This document shows, in pieces, positions 16,201-24,976 of a DNA stretch of 64,000 bases. The position numbers and the translations under genes were made by a program. The stretch's first letter is position 1, and every line of letters begins with the position of its first letter. The stretch is taken from assembly GCF_000565015.1 (NCBI RefSeq), contig NZ_JDFF01000022.1:1-64000 (forward strand), written 5' to 3'. The notes under the pieces were generated by a model. The model did not search any database. It was not told where the DNA came from and saw nothing but the letters and a program-made list of their open reading frames with translations. Source of the DNA: Porphyromonas catoniae ATCC 51270. GTDB taxonomy: Bacteria > Bacteroidota > Bacteroidia > Bacteroidales > Porphyromonadaceae.

Positions 16201-16683
16201 ATGACATCGAGAATGCTGGCCATCCTTGGCTTCTCTTTGCTTCCCCTTGTCGCTTGTCGTGAGACAAAGACCACAACGAAAGTAAATGCAACGCCCATTC
16301 ACCGCACGGACTCCACCACCGTACAGGGTAGCGACACCACACTCGTTGGGAAGCGTCTGTACCTAGAGTTTGAGTCAAATATCTCCGTCGTGGAGTATCT
16401 CTCGGACCAACATCTCTTCTGGCTCTCTCGTGACTCCATTCATGGCACAAAGGAGGGAAAAGACTTCTACAACTCTCTACACATCGAGCCCCATGTCTTC
16501 TTTGTGAATTGGGTGGAGCGTGATGGTACGACAGTGAGCCAGGTACTCGATCTAAGGGCACGCACCTGCCAAGCCTTCCTGACATCGAATATCTATTCGC
16601 CCAACAAGGACAAACGAGTCACAGTCGTCCTCTCAGGCAAGATTTCTCGCATCGAGGACAGTACACATATCCTCTTCGAGTAG
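16201..16683 (+). CDS. Small lipoprotein, possibly MoaF-like
   Basis: From the ATG at 16201 the product has 160 residues and begins MTSRMLAILGFSLLPLVAC, a lipoprotein signal with lipobox LVAC. The frame is open further upstream to 15937, but that part overlaps the preceding gene and would bury the signal peptide. The mature part has a Thr-rich spacer, then beta-type segments such as LYLEFESNISVVEYL and VFFNWVERDGTTVSQV (read with small gaps), which faintly recall the MoaF lipocalin-like fold. I do not assign a function. A 20-bp-stem bidirectional terminator follows 10 bp later. Confidence 0.65.
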   Translation: MTSRMLAILGFSLLPLVACRETKTTTKVNATPIHRTDSTTVQGSDTTLVGKRLYLEFESNISVVEYLSDQHLFWLSRDSIHGTKEGKDFYNSLHIEPHVFFVNWVERDGTTVSQVLDLRARTCQAFLTSNIYSPNKDKRVTVVLSGKISRIEDSTHILFE

Positions 16684-16692
16684 CCCTTCCCG

Positions 16693-16746
16693 CCAAACGA
16701 TTACCGCCCCAGCTCCTCTCGAGGAACTGGGGCGGTAATCGTTTGG
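16693..16746. terminator. Bidirectional terminator, 20-bp perfect stem
   Basis: CCAAACGATTACCGCCCCAG at 16693-16712 pairs perfectly with its complement at 16727-16746 across a 14-nt loop. It lies between the convergent lipoprotein gene (+) and HD-domain gene (-). Confidence 0.85.
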
Positions 16747-16817
16747 AGTTTATGGGGAAGTGGGGACTACACCTCACAGCTTCTAGGGAGAAGCCACCGA
16801 GTACTTACCCCTTATAT

Positions 16818-17357
16818 CTACTGACCAAATAGCTCGTGGAGTGCGTCAAAGCGACGGAGTACATCATCGCCATGCTTGGCAAAGCCACTGCGTACCTTTT
16901 CGAGGCTTTTGCGCTGACCGAGCTTTGTCTTTGAGTAGAACTTATCCGCATAGCAAATGAGCTTCTCCTCAAGGCTCTGTGGCGTATAAATCCCCGGAGG
17001 CAGACCAATCCCTCTCGCTCGTATCTCCTCATCCGTCAGCCCACTCCCAGTGTGACGCTCCGCCACGAATGCATGGCGAGGCAAACCGAGTTCTCTTAGT
17101 AGCTCCGCCCCAAGGTAGCCATGCAAAATATAAGGCGCATCACCTACACAGTATATATCTGGAGCGTTGGTCTTGAATATCCCGATATCATGAAGCATCG
17201 CAGCCTCAGCTATGAACGCTCGGTCAAGCTCCATCTCAGGGTGTCGGTCTGCTAGCTCAAGGGCCAGCCCTGTGACATCCTTACTGTGCATACGCAGGAC
17301 ACGCTCTATATCACTCCCCTCGGGATAATAACGATGGATAAGCTCTAGTGGATTCAT
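16818..17357 (-). CDS. HD-domain phosphohydrolase-like protein
   Basis: A 179-residue cytosolic protein with the HD signature: AAMLHDIGIFKTNAP near residue 50 gives the metal-binding His-Asp pair, and His residues in LHGYLGAELLRE and VAERHTGSGLT fit the remaining ligands. The family includes nucleotide and cyclic dinucleotide phosphohydrolases; the substrate is not evident. Its ATG overlaps the stop of the upstream cvpA-like gene by 4 bp (ATGA), so the two are almost surely co-translated. The same pairing occurs in related Bacteroidales as far as I recall, which suggests a conserved functional tie of unknown nature. Confidence 0.8.
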   Translation of the reverse strand: MNPLELIHRYYPEGSDIERVLRMHSKDVTGLALELADRHPEMELDRAFIAEAAMLHDIGIFKTNAPDIYCVGDAPYILHGYLGAELLRELGLPRHAFVAERHTGSGLTDEEIRARGIGLPPGIYTPQSLEEKLICYADKFYSKTKLGQRKSLEKVRSGFAKHGDDVLRRFDALHELFGQ

Positions 17358-17917
17358 CGTTCCTTCTTCTTGGGAGAGGGAGCAGGTGTAGTCTCTTGTG
17401 GCTCCTCCTTTTCGCCACCGAAAAGCAATGTTTTGGCCACACGAATATCCTCGACAGCATGAATGAGCTTGGGGTAGAGCATGGAGCGCTGACGTACACT
17501 TGGAGGTGCTGAGTTGGAGGAATTGTAAGGTGGTGTGGGGAATATTCCCTCAAAGAGCAAACAGCCATAGCCCATCAGGTAAACACCCACCAGTAGCCCA
17601 AGGAGTAGGCCGAGGAGCTTATCTATCACCCAGAGGAATGTCCCTTTGGTAAGGGACGAAAACCACTTGCCCAAAGAGCGAATCACGAAATACACTATCG
17701 TGAACGAGACCAGCGGTATGAGGAAACCCCATCCGCCAAGGGGGTGCCCTACAAAGCCTTCGATGAGGCTCTCAATCCAAGGTGTGATACGCCACGACTC
17801 ACGGAATGCAATGACGAGAGCAGCTACCTGCACCACTCGGTACACCGCACCCCCGAAAAGACCTCCTAGGGTGAAGAGTAGCACGACACCGCCCAGGAAT
17901 ATATCTAGTTGGTTCAT
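17354..17917 (-). CDS. cvpA: CvpA family membrane protein
   Basis: A 187-residue inner-membrane protein with four hydrophobic segments: about 6-25, 29-45, 62-82 and 98-120. It has the family pattern of a short N-terminus LDIFLGGVVLLFTLGGLF and the stretch WVIDKLLGLLLGLLVG. CvpA proteins are linked to colicin V production and to envelope stress or bile tolerance in enterobacteria, and the biochemical role is unsettled. A charged cytosolic C-terminal tail with PSPKKKER follows. A TACCTTTG promoter element lies 28 bp upstream, and a family A array begins 91 bp upstream. Overlaps the HD-domain gene by 4 bp. Confidence 0.82.
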   Translation of the reverse strand: MNQLDIFLGGVVLLFTLGGLFGGAVYRVVQVAALVIAFRESWRITPWIESLIEGFVGHPLGGWGFLIPLVSFTIVYFVIRSLGKWFSSLTKGTFLWVIDKLLGLLLGLLVGVYLMGYGCLLFEGIFPTPPYNSSNSAPPSVRQRSMLYPKLIHAVEDIRVAKTLLFGGEKEEPQETTPAPSPKKKER

Positions 17918-17944
17918 CTTGTTTCCTTACCTAATTACAGAGCT

Positions 17945-17952
17945 CAAAGGTA
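17945..17952 (-). promoter_or_regulatory. -7 element of cvpA promoter
   Basis: On the minus strand the bases read TACCTTTG, 28 bp before the cvpA start. The family A array A2 lies about 55 bp further upstream. Confidence 0.6.
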
Positions 17953-18007
17953 CTTCTTATCTACCACATACACAAGGATGTAGAGACCTCCAAAACCTCC
18001 TGTTCAC

Positions 18008-18115
18008 GAGTTATGGTAACTCGTTGTGACGACTTACCATAACTCTCTGTGGCGACTTACCACAACTCTTTAAAACGAGTTACCATAAGTCGTCGCAACG
18101 ACTTATGGTAACTCG
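18008..18115. repeat. Family A palindrome array A2, 5 units of 23 bp
   Basis: Units start at 18008, 18031, 18054, 18077 and 18100, exactly 23 bp apart. The first is GAGTTATGGTAACTCG and the last GACTTATGGTAACTCG; the middle three have CCA at the centre. The flanks carry a short inverted repeat, CAAAACCTCCT before and AGGATTTG after the array. It lies between the cvpA promoter and the end of rluA, both read leftward. Confidence 0.93.
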
Positions 18116-18402
18116 ACGAGAGGATTTGTAAGACACTGATCTTCAGAGGTGTTTAAGAGGGAGTTTGTTTCTACCCATACGGCTATCCACTAAGTCTGCT
18201 AGGGGTGCTAAAAGGTTTGGGGTAGCGGGTGGAGAAACCTAGGGCAACGCCCTGCGACAACAAGCAAGAGAGCATAGGTGGTTTTAGTTAGTCTATATCT
18301 CTCAACAGACCGAGTAATCTAGAAGGCCAGATCTGCTAGCCTCCCAGAAGAAGCAATGGGCACTAGGGGATGTAACTAGTGGGGCGTAGGCTCTGCTAGA
18401 GA
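18116..18402. other. Intergenic stretch downstream of rluA
   Basis: Nothing recognisable beyond the edge of array A2. No strong hairpin is evident close behind the rluA stop. In other Bacteroidales a D-alanine--D-alanine ligase gene often follows rluA; it is absent here. Confidence 0.4.
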
Positions 18403-19560
18403 CTACTCATCGGCAACGTGAGCAGCATAGGTGCGCCAACGATCCAGCAGGGCAGAGAGATCGGAGGGGAGCTTGCTGTCAAAGAGAAGCTCTTCGCCCG
18501 TCTCGGGGTGGACGAAGCCTAAGGTCTTGGCATGAAGTGCTTGACGAGGACAGAGGGCAAAACAGTTTTGGACGAACTGCTTATAGCGAGAGAACTGATT
18601 TCCCCAGAGTATCTTGTCGCCCCCATAGCGCACATCAGCGAAGAGAGGATGCCCGATATGCTTCATGTGAGCACGTATCTGATGGGTGCGCCCCGTCTCT
18701 AGCCTACACTCCACCCAGCTGACATAGGTGAGTTCTTCGAGCACTTCGTAGTGGGTCACAGCGTGCTTACCCCGCTCACTTCCCTCGGGATAGACAGCCA
18801 TCTGCAGGCGGTCTCGTTCATCCCGTCCAATGTTGCCTATAATGGTACCTTGAGGCTCAGTAAAGCGTCCCCATACCAATGCACGATAGGAGCGATGGGT
18901 CGTCTTTTCAAAGAATTGTCGAGCTAGATGTGTCTTGGTCTCTGGTCGTTTGGCTACGACAAGCAGCCCACTCGTATCCTTATCGATACGATGCACAAGC
19001 CCTACACGAGGGTCTGCAGGATCATAGTGAGGATCGTCCTTGAGGTAATAAGCAAGGGCATTGACGAGCGTACCAGAGTAATTCCCATGCCCAGGGTGAA
19101 CGACCAGCCCAGCAGGCTTATTCACCACGAGCAGGTATGGGTCTTCGTAAACAATCTCCAGTGGGATATCCTCGGGGATAATCTCTAGTGTGTGCTTAGG
19201 GCGTCGTAGCTGGAGCGTGACGACATCCTGTGGCTTGATGCGGTAATTGGCCTTGACAGCTACTCCATTGACGAAGACGTAGCCACCATCCAACGCCTGC
19301 TGGATACGACTGCGTGAAGAGCCTGTCATACGTGAGGCGAGGAACTTGTCTACCCTCAGCAGTGCTTGCCCCTTATCGGCAATGACACGATAGTGCTCAT
19401 AGAGCGGTGAGCTATCGGCATGCTGTATATAGGATACAGCTTCCTCTGGGGAGAGAACTTCTACACCAAGGTCTTCCTCCGACCCGAGAAGGTCCTCTTC
19501 GTCAGCCCATATCTCCCCCTCGTCGAAGAGCTCGACACTCATCTCGCTACCACCAGTCAT
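18403..19560 (-). CDS. rluA: RluA family 23S rRNA/tRNA pseudouridine synthase
   Basis: A 385-residue RluA-type pseudouridine synthase. After an acidic N-terminal extension of about 55 residues come an S4 RNA-binding domain (about 65-130, VDKFLASRMTGSSRSRIQQAL), then the catalytic domain with VVNKPAGLVVHPGHG and the active-site motif HRIDKDTSGLLVVAK near 193, where the Asp is the catalytic residue. TGRTHQIRAHMKHIGHPL completes the fold. The family closest in layout is RluD-like, which modifies 23S rRNA helix 69; the exact target is inferred. The start overlaps the PASTA gene by 14 bp. An alternative ATG at 19542 would remove that overlap and seven residues matter little, so the start is uncertain. 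Confidence 0.92.
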   Translation of the reverse strand: MTGGSEMSVELFDEGEIWADEEDLLGSEEDLGVEVLSPEEAVSYIQHADSSPLYEHYRVIADKGQALLRVDKFLASRMTGSSRSRIQQALDGGYVFVNGVAVKANYRIKPQDVVTLQLRRPKHTLEIIPEDIPLEIVYEDPYLLVVNKPAGLVVHPGHGNYSGTLVNALAYYLKDDPHYDPADPRVGLVHRIDKDTSGLLVVAKRPETKTHLARQFFEKTTHRSYRALVWGRFTEPQGTIIGNIGRDERDRLQMAVYPEGSERGKHAVTHYEVLEELTYVSWVECRLETGRTHQIRAHMKHIGHPLFADVRYGGDKILWGNQFSRYKQFVQNCFALCPRQALHAKTLGFVHPETGEELLFDSKLPSDLSALLDRWRTYAAHVADE

Positions 19561-20227
19561 TGCTGACGCTACTGTCTCGCTTCTGCTGGTTAGGGTTAGG
19601 GGGAAGCATCGTGCTATCCATCCGTCCCTCTTGTCCGTAGCCCTCTATTAAGCGATCCAACCCGAGCGTATCTACCTTCTGACCAGAGACCAATAGGATG
19701 AGTTTGGTGTCGATCGAGACTTGTGCTCCTGGCTCTATGCTACGCCCATCTGGGGTTTGTAGACCCACGACAGAGCCAATATACCCACCGGGGACGACAC
19801 GTTGCTCGACAGACTCAAAGCCAAGCCCCCGTAGTAGAGCAAGGATCTGTCGGGCAGATTGATCCTTATAGATAGGGATGGTCTGCTTACGAGGTGAAAA
19901 GCCATTGATGGAGATGAAGAGGATACGTCCTGCCTTCACTCTGCTACCAGGGGAGGGGACGACATCACGTATCGTCCCAGGACGAGCTGTCTTGGAGAAC
20001 GTAGAGTCGTTGATTTCAAAGTCCAGATCCGCTTCCTTGAGGATGGCTCGTGCCTCCTCAAGTGTCTTACCACGCAGGTCTGGCACAACAATAGAATTCC
20101 CATGCTTCGTATAGAGATCTAGCCCGAAGGTCAGGAGTAAAATGAAGACAATAGAGATAAGCACCATCACAAGTACGTGTGTGAGGAGCGAGTCTTTGCG
20201 GAAGAGCTTATTCTTGAGGTTGGTCAT
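19547..20227 (-). CDS. PASTA-domain membrane protein
   Basis: A 226-residue bitopic protein: a short cytosolic basic head, one membrane span around 16-38 (VLVMVLISIVFILLLTFGL), then a periplasmic part with consecutive PASTA domains, as in VPDLRGKTLEEARAILKEA near 48 and ARQILALLRGLGFESVEQ near 125, followed by a third divergent copy. PASTA domains elsewhere bind muropeptides or cell wall fragments. No kinase or penicillin-binding domain is attached, which is normal for this small Bacteroidetes type. It sits between mlaF and rluA, close enough for one operon. The direct ligand is unknown. Confidence 0.85.
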   Translation of the reverse strand: MTNLKNKLFRKDSLLTHVLVMVLISIVFILLLTFGLDLYTKHGNSIVVPDLRGKTLEEARAILKEADLDFEINDSTFSKTARPGTIRDVVPSPGSRVKAGRILFISINGFSPRKQTIPIYKDQSARQILALLRGLGFESVEQRVVPGGYIGSVVGLQTPDGRSIEPGAQVSIDTKLILLVSGQKVDTLGLDRLIEGYGQEGRMDSTMLPPNPNQQKRDSSVSNDWW

Positions 20228-20242
20228 AGCTCGATCGGTTTG

Positions 20243-20974
20243 TTAGAGACGTCCAGCATTGATGAAGTGTACAACACTCTCGGGGAGGTTCGGCTGGGAG
20301 AGATCAGCACTCGTGCCTTCCCACTCCTTGATTCCGTGGTGGATATAGATAATCTTATCCCCGATAGCGTGGACAGAATTCATGTCATGCGTATTGACGA
20401 TGGTGGTAATATTATACTCCTTGGTGATCTCGTAAATGAGTTGGTCGATCACCGTAGAGGTCTTGGGGTCGAGCCCTGAGTTTGGCTCATCGCAGAAGAG
20501 GTACTTCGGATTAAGAGCTATGGCTCGTGCGATGGCGGTACGCTTCATCATCCCACCACTTATCTCGGCAGGGTACTTATCCGCTGCATCGGCAAGGCCG
20601 ACACGATCCAGTAGCTCAAGGGCTCGATGATGCGACTTGTCATAGGAATCAGATGAGAACATCTCCATCGGAAAGAGTACGTTCTCTATGACCGTCATGC
20701 TATCGAAAAGTGCAGAGCCCTGGAAGAGCATCCCCATCTCACGTCTGAGGCGAAGTAGCTCGGGTTTATCCATCTGAGTGATGTCTCGTCCATCGAAGAG
20801 TATCTCGCCTTTATCGGGCTGGATAAGCCCAATCATGCACTTAACGAAGACGGACTTCCCAGCACCACTTCGCCCGATGATTAGGTTGGTCTTCCCCGCT
20901 TCAAAGGTGGCATCTATGCCCTTGATGACCTCTTTGCCTGCGAACTCCTTATAGAGTGACTTGACTTGTATCAT
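20243..20974 (-). CDS. mlaF: ABC transporter ATPase of the MlaF type
   Basis: A 243-residue ABC ATPase. Walker A GRSGAGKS near 35-42, the unusual signature ISGGMMKRTAIARA, Walker B YLFCDEPNSGLD and the H-loop NTHD mark it as the MlaF/Ttg2A subgroup, which moves phospholipids between the inner and outer membranes. It partners with the MlaE-like permease encoded 20 bp upstream. The expected MCE-domain substrate-binding gene (mlaD) does not follow; a PASTA protein comes next. Cytosolic face of the inner membrane. Confidence 0.9.
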   Translation of the reverse strand: MIQVKSLYKEFAGKEVIKGIDATFEAGKTNLIIGRSGAGKSVFVKCMIGLIQPDKGEILFDGRDITQMDKPELLRLRREMGMLFQGSALFDSMTVIENVLFPMEMFSSDSYDKSHHRALELLDRVGLADAADKYPAEISGGMMKRTAIARAIALNPKYLFCDEPNSGLDPKTSTVIDQLIYEITKEYNITTIVNTHDMNSVHAIGDKIIYIHHGIKEWEGTSADLSQPNLPESVVHFINAGRL

Positions 20975-20994
20975 AGGTAGTAGCCAGCTGAGGA

Positions 20995-21741
20995 TTAAGT
21001 AAGCATGAGGTTTGTCAGCACGAGGTCAAAGAAGAGGATGAGCACGCTACTATTGACCACAGCCTTCGTGCTAGATGAGCCGACTTGTAGCGCACCACCC
21101 TTCACACAGTACCCGTAGTACGAGGCTACCGATGAGATGATGAAGGCGTAGACCAGAGACTTGACAATTGAGTGACCCACATACGAAGGTGTGAAGTAGA
21201 GTTGCAGACCATAGATGTAGTCTTGATGGGAGAGACTCTGTGCAAAGTCACACGCTACGTACCCACCATATATCCCAGTAGCCATGGAGAAGATGGACAG
21301 TACGGGGATGAAACTCATGAAGCCAACGATCTTGGGGAGGATAAGGAAATTGGCGGAGTTTACCCCCATGATCTCCATCGCATCTATTTGCTCTGTCACA
21401 CGCATGGTCCCCAGCTCTGAGGCAATACTTGACCCAACTTTCCCCGAGAGGATGAGGCACATCACCGTTGAGGAGAACTCTAGGATCATGATCTCACGTG
21501 AGGAATAACCAATGGTGAAGCGTGGGATAAGGGGACTCGTCATGTTGATCGAAAGCTGAATCGTGATGACGGCACCGATGAAGAAGGAGATGATGAAGAC
21601 AATCCACATCGACCCCACGCCTAGGCTGTAGACCTCTCTGAGGACAGATCGATGAAACATACGCCAGCGCATCGGTAGCGTGAAGACGCGTCCCATGAGC
21701 TGAGTGTACTCACCTATGCTGACTAAGAACTTTGATTGCAT
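20995..21741 (-). CDS. mlaE: MlaE-type phospholipid ABC permease
   Basis: A 248-residue inner-membrane permease of the MlaE/Ttg2B family with about five or six hydrophobic segments. The conserved block VTEQIDAMEIMGVN near 135, preceded by GKVGSSIASELGTMR, is diagnostic and includes the coupling helix that contacts MlaF. It functions as a dimer with the ATPase in lipid transport that maintains outer-membrane asymmetry. It lies 26 bp after the lolA-like gene and 20 bp before mlaF within the ftsK-rluA operon. Confidence 0.92.
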   Translation of the reverse strand: MQSKFLVSIGEYTQLMGRVFTLPMRWRMFHRSVLREVYSLGVGSMWIVFIISFFIGAVITIQLSINMTSPLIPRFTIGYSSREIMILEFSSTVMCLILSGKVGSSIASELGTMRVTEQIDAMEIMGVNSANFLILPKIVGFMSFIPVLSIFSMATGIYGGYVACDFAQSLSHQDYIYGLQLYFTPSYVGHSIVKSLVYAFIISSVASYYGYCVKGGALQVGSSSTKAVVNSSVLILFFDLVLTNLMLT

Positions 21742-21767
21742 CTATTGGATATATTGGGGCAGCTTGA

Positions 21768-22397
21768 CTAGCGTAGATCCACTACTTCGCAGCCAGGATA
21801 GCTGTCAGCACTCAGAGTGAAGAAGCTCTGAGGGTACGCTGCTCTGCGCTTAATCTGCGGGATGTTAGCGATGAGACGCCCACCATCCTTGGCTAAGAAA
21901 ATAAGCTGGCTTGGCAGGCCACTCCCTTGATTGAATGTGGCATCAACATGCTTGACATTGCTCTTCTGCTGTGGGGTAAAACGCACCACTTCCTGCGAGG
22001 AGGTGACGGAGAGCGACTGAGGAGCAAAGCCCTTAGCACGTGAGCGGAGGAAGTACAATGGGTTAATCAACATCAGCTCGTCCGCCGATGGGCGAGAGAT
22101 GGTGAAGGTTGCCTCGGAGCTATCGTAGTAGCTGAGTGTCCCCCCCTGGTACACTGCCGTGAGGGTACCCATCTCTAGTCGGAAGGCATCTCCCTGTAGA
22201 TACATCATTCCTTTCTCGGTTGGCCCCATCTTACCTGACTTGTCTCCCATCGTGGAGGAGAACTCTACGATGGTTGCTCCCGATGAGTAAAGAGCCTTCT
22301 CGGCACGCTCAAGCATCTGTGGGATATTCCCCTTGCTCTGCGCCTGACCTGCGAGGCTCACGAGGCAGAGAGCAAGCATCAAAACTATATGTCTCAT
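21768..22397 (-). CDS. LolA-like periplasmic lipoprotein carrier
   Basis: A 209-residue exported protein with signal peptide MRHIVLMLALCLVSLAGQA (cleavage near 20). The mature part follows the LolA-like fold pattern of short strands, including the region GMMYLQGDAFRLEMGTLTAVY near 64-84, which resembles the LolA 'G.l...p..fR.e' segment, and SYYDSSEATFTI. LolA carries lipoproteins from the inner membrane to the outer membrane; Bacteroidetes often encode it directly after ftsK, as here (53 bp gap). Sequence conservation is low, so family-level assignment only. Confidence 0.78.
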   Translation of the reverse strand: MRHIVLMLALCLVSLAGQAQSKGNIPQMLERAEKALYSSGATIVEFSSTMGDKSGKMGPTEKGMMYLQGDAFRLEMGTLTAVYQGGTLSYYDSSEATFTISRPSADELMLINPLYFLRSRAKGFAPQSLSVTSSQEVVRFTPQQKSNVKHVDATFNQGSGLPSQLIFLAKDGGRLIANIPQIKRRAAYPQSFFTLSADSYPGCEVVDLR

Positions 22398-22450
22398 ATT
22401 GCTTCCAAAGATAAGTGTAAATATTGGTAACTTCTCCCAGCCTCCCTTGA

Positions 22451-24976
22451 CTAGAGTCGCTGGAGTAGCTCCTCGAGGCTAATCTGGTCCTTGATGAACA
22501 CCTCTCGGGGTTTACTGCCCTCTTGTGGGCCGACGATACCTGCACCCTCGAGCTGGTCCATCAGTCGTCCTGCACGGTTGTAGCCGATGTTGAACTTGCG
22601 TTGGATGTTAGACGTCGATCCCACCTGTGTCTGTACGACCATGCGAGCAACCTCGTCGAAGAGGCTATCCTTCTCGTTGGGGTTGAAGGTCTTTGCACCG
22701 CCATCCTCCCCCTCGGGGACATATTCAGGTAGGATGAGGGCGCTCCCCGTACTCTCCTGATGTGCTATGTGTGAGACAATCGCCTCAGTCTCGGGGGTAT
22801 CCATGAAGGCACATTGCACACGTACCATCTCCTTGCCTTGATAGAAGAGCATATCTCCCCGCCCAATGAGCTGGTTGGCCCCGGGGGAATCCAGTACGGT
22901 GCGTGAGTCTACCATCGAGAAGACCTTGAAGGCAATACGGGCTGGGAAGTTCGCCTTGATGAGTCCCGTTATAACGTCTGTCGAAGGACGCTGTGTGGCG
23001 ATGACCATGTGGATGCCTGCGGCACGAGCCTTCTGAGCTAGACGGGCAATGGGTTGCTCGACCTCCTTGCCGACCGTCATCATCAGATCGGCGAACTCAT
23101 CCACGATCAGCACGATATAGGGTAGGATCTCATGCCCGTCAATACGCCGTAGCTCTCCCGAGCGCACCTGCTCATTATACTCCTTGATGTTTCGGACGGC
23201 ACGCCCAGCATGCTGTAGGAGGTGGTAGCGGTTGTCCATCTCGATACACAGCGAATTGAGAGTCGCCACGACCCTGCTCATATCGGTGATGATTGCCTTG
23301 TCCGAATCGGGAAGTTTCGCCAGGAAGTGCTTCTCGATTTCCTCGTAGATAGAGAACTCCAGCATCTTAGGGTCTACCATGACGAACTTGAGTTCCTCGG
23401 GGCGTTTGCTGTAGAGCAGCGATGTAATCAGTGCATTTAGCCCAACGCTCTTCCCCTGCCCAGTTGCCCCAGCGATCAAGAGGTGAGGCATCTTCGTTAG
23501 GTCGAAGATGAAGGGCTCGTTGGTGATGGTTTTCCCGATACCGATGGGGAGCTCCATCTTCTCTTGTTGCTCCTTAAACTTCCTCGAGGCAAGGATGCTA
23601 CGCATGGAGACGGTCTGGGGCAAGGAGTTCGGCACCTCTATGCCAATCGTCCCTTGACCAGGCATAGGGGCGATGATACGCACCCCCTCACTCTTGAGGC
23701 TCATGGCTATGTCATCCTCCATCGTCTTGATACGGGAGACCTTGATCCCCGAGTCGGGGACAACCTCGTAGAGGGTCACGGTGGGCCCTACGGTTGCCTT
23801 CATCGGTGTCACCCGCATCTTGAAGCTGGCTAGCGTGTCGATGATGCGCTGTTTGTTGAGCTCGATCTCCTGCATATCAATCTCCGAGCTACCCTGCTCG
23901 TAGTCACGAAGGAGTTCGGTAGAGGGCTTCTGATATAGAGCCAGCAGGACACCTGGGTTCGTAGGCTCGGGGGAGAAGTGGTTATCCTCCACGAGGTCGT
24001 CCTCTGGTGCTTGCTCCACGATCATCTGGAGCTCATCACCCTCATCCCCATGCTCTGGGTAGCTGTATCGTGTCTGTGGAGTAGGCTGGATAAAGGGTTC
24101 CTCTTCTTCATCTCTTAGGTTCCCATCCTCTTTGAGTTCGTCTCGCCAAGCATCCTCGTCCTGTAGGGCGTTTGCATCCTCTTCCTCACCTACCTCATAC
24201 TCCGTTTCTCTCTTTCGCTTAAAGAGAGCCTCGATACGCTCTAGGAAGGAGGGCTTCTTGAACTGAGGCTTTGAGATTGAGGGCGACTGCACCGTCCTAA
24301 GGACTCGGTCGTTACATAGCACAGCGAAGATGAGCAAGCTAAAGCCTAGAATGACTACGAGTCCAGCCGAGCCAACACTGTCCTGTATATAACGGTAGAG
24401 GCGCACCCCTTGGGTACCTCCCCATACAAGGAAGGTATCTGATGGGAAGGCATGCTGGAGCGCAGACATAGCGATGGCAGTCCAGAGGCTCAGGAAGCCC
24501 AGAAGCAGGAATCGTGAGATATACCTTAGGATGCGCTCCCCTGGACGCCAGATGAGATGATAGATGAAGTAGAGGGCATAGGCAAAGAGGAAGAAAATCC
24601 CCCAGCCGAGGAGACGATTGAAGAGGTAATCGGCAAGCCTTGCTCCAGGTATCCCGAAGAGGTTAGCTGTACTCCGACTGCTCTCCTCCAGCACTTCGCC
24701 CTCTGCTAGCGGAGCAATGAGGCTCTGGTCACTCCCCTTGGAGAGGAGGAAGGTCAAGACAGAGAAGAGGGCAACGGTCATGAAGGCAAGCAGGCAAAGC
24801 CCGAGGACGACGGGGATGCGCCTATTCCGATAATTGGTACTGACGTGCCCGAAGAACCCCGAGATACTTCTTGAAATCCACGCGAAGACCTCTCCTTCGC
24901 TTCTGGAGCTTCGCCCTGCACTCTTCCCTCGGGAGCTGGCGCCACGTCCTGATGCTTGCTTTGTTGGTTTACCCAT
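22451..24976 (-). CDS. ftsK: DNA translocase FtsK
   Basis: A hexameric DNA pump that clears chromosome ends at the septum and activates XerCD at dif. The 841 residues show four N-terminal membrane spans (about 56-76, 110-140, 155-175, 195-215), a short charged linker (about 235-350, rich in Glu and Asp), then the alpha-beta motor with Walker A GATGQGKSVGLN near 495 and Walker B YIVLIVDEFADLM near 617, and a C-terminal winged-helix gamma domain with STSNIQRKFNIGYNRAGRLMDQLE. The linker is short compared with E. coli FtsK, which is normal in this phylum. First gene of a probable six-gene minus-strand operon ending with rluA. Confidence 0.96.
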   Translation of the reverse strand: MGKPTKQASGRGASSRGKSAGRSSRSEGEVFAWISRSISGFFGHVSTNYRNRRIPVVLGLCLLAFMTVALFSVLTFLLSKGSDQSLIAPLAEGEVLEESSRSTANLFGIPGARLADYLFNRLLGWGIFFLFAYALYFIYHLIWRPGERILRYISRFLLLGFLSLWTAIAMSALQHAFPSDTFLVWGGTQGVRLYRYIQDSVGSAGLVVILGFSLLIFAVLCNDRVLRTVQSPSISKPQFKKPSFLERIEALFKRKRETEYEVGEEEDANALQDEDAWRDELKEDGNLRDEEEEPFIQPTPQTRYSYPEHGDEGDELQMIVEQAPEDDLVEDNHFSPEPTNPGVLLALYQKPSTELLRDYEQGSSEIDMQEIELNKQRIIDTLASFKMRVTPMKATVGPTVTLYEVVPDSGIKVSRIKTMEDDIAMSLKSEGVRIIAPMPGQGTIGIEVPNSLPQTVSMRSILASRKFKEQQEKMELPIGIGKTITNEPFIFDLTKMPHLLIAGATGQGKSVGLNALITSLLYSKRPEELKFVMVDPKMLEFSIYEEIEKHFLAKLPDSDKAIITDMSRVVATLNSLCIEMDNRYHLLQHAGRAVRNIKEYNEQVRSGELRRIDGHEILPYIVLIVDEFADLMMTVGKEVEQPIARLAQKARAAGIHMVIATQRPSTDVITGLIKANFPARIAFKVFSMVDSRTVLDSPGANQLIGRGDMLFYQGKEMVRVQCAFMDTPETEAIVSHIAHQESTGSALILPEYVPEGEDGGAKTFNPNEKDSLFDEVARMVVQTQVGSTSNIQRKFNIGYNRAGRLMDQLEGAGIVGPQEGSKPREVFIKDQISLEELLQRL

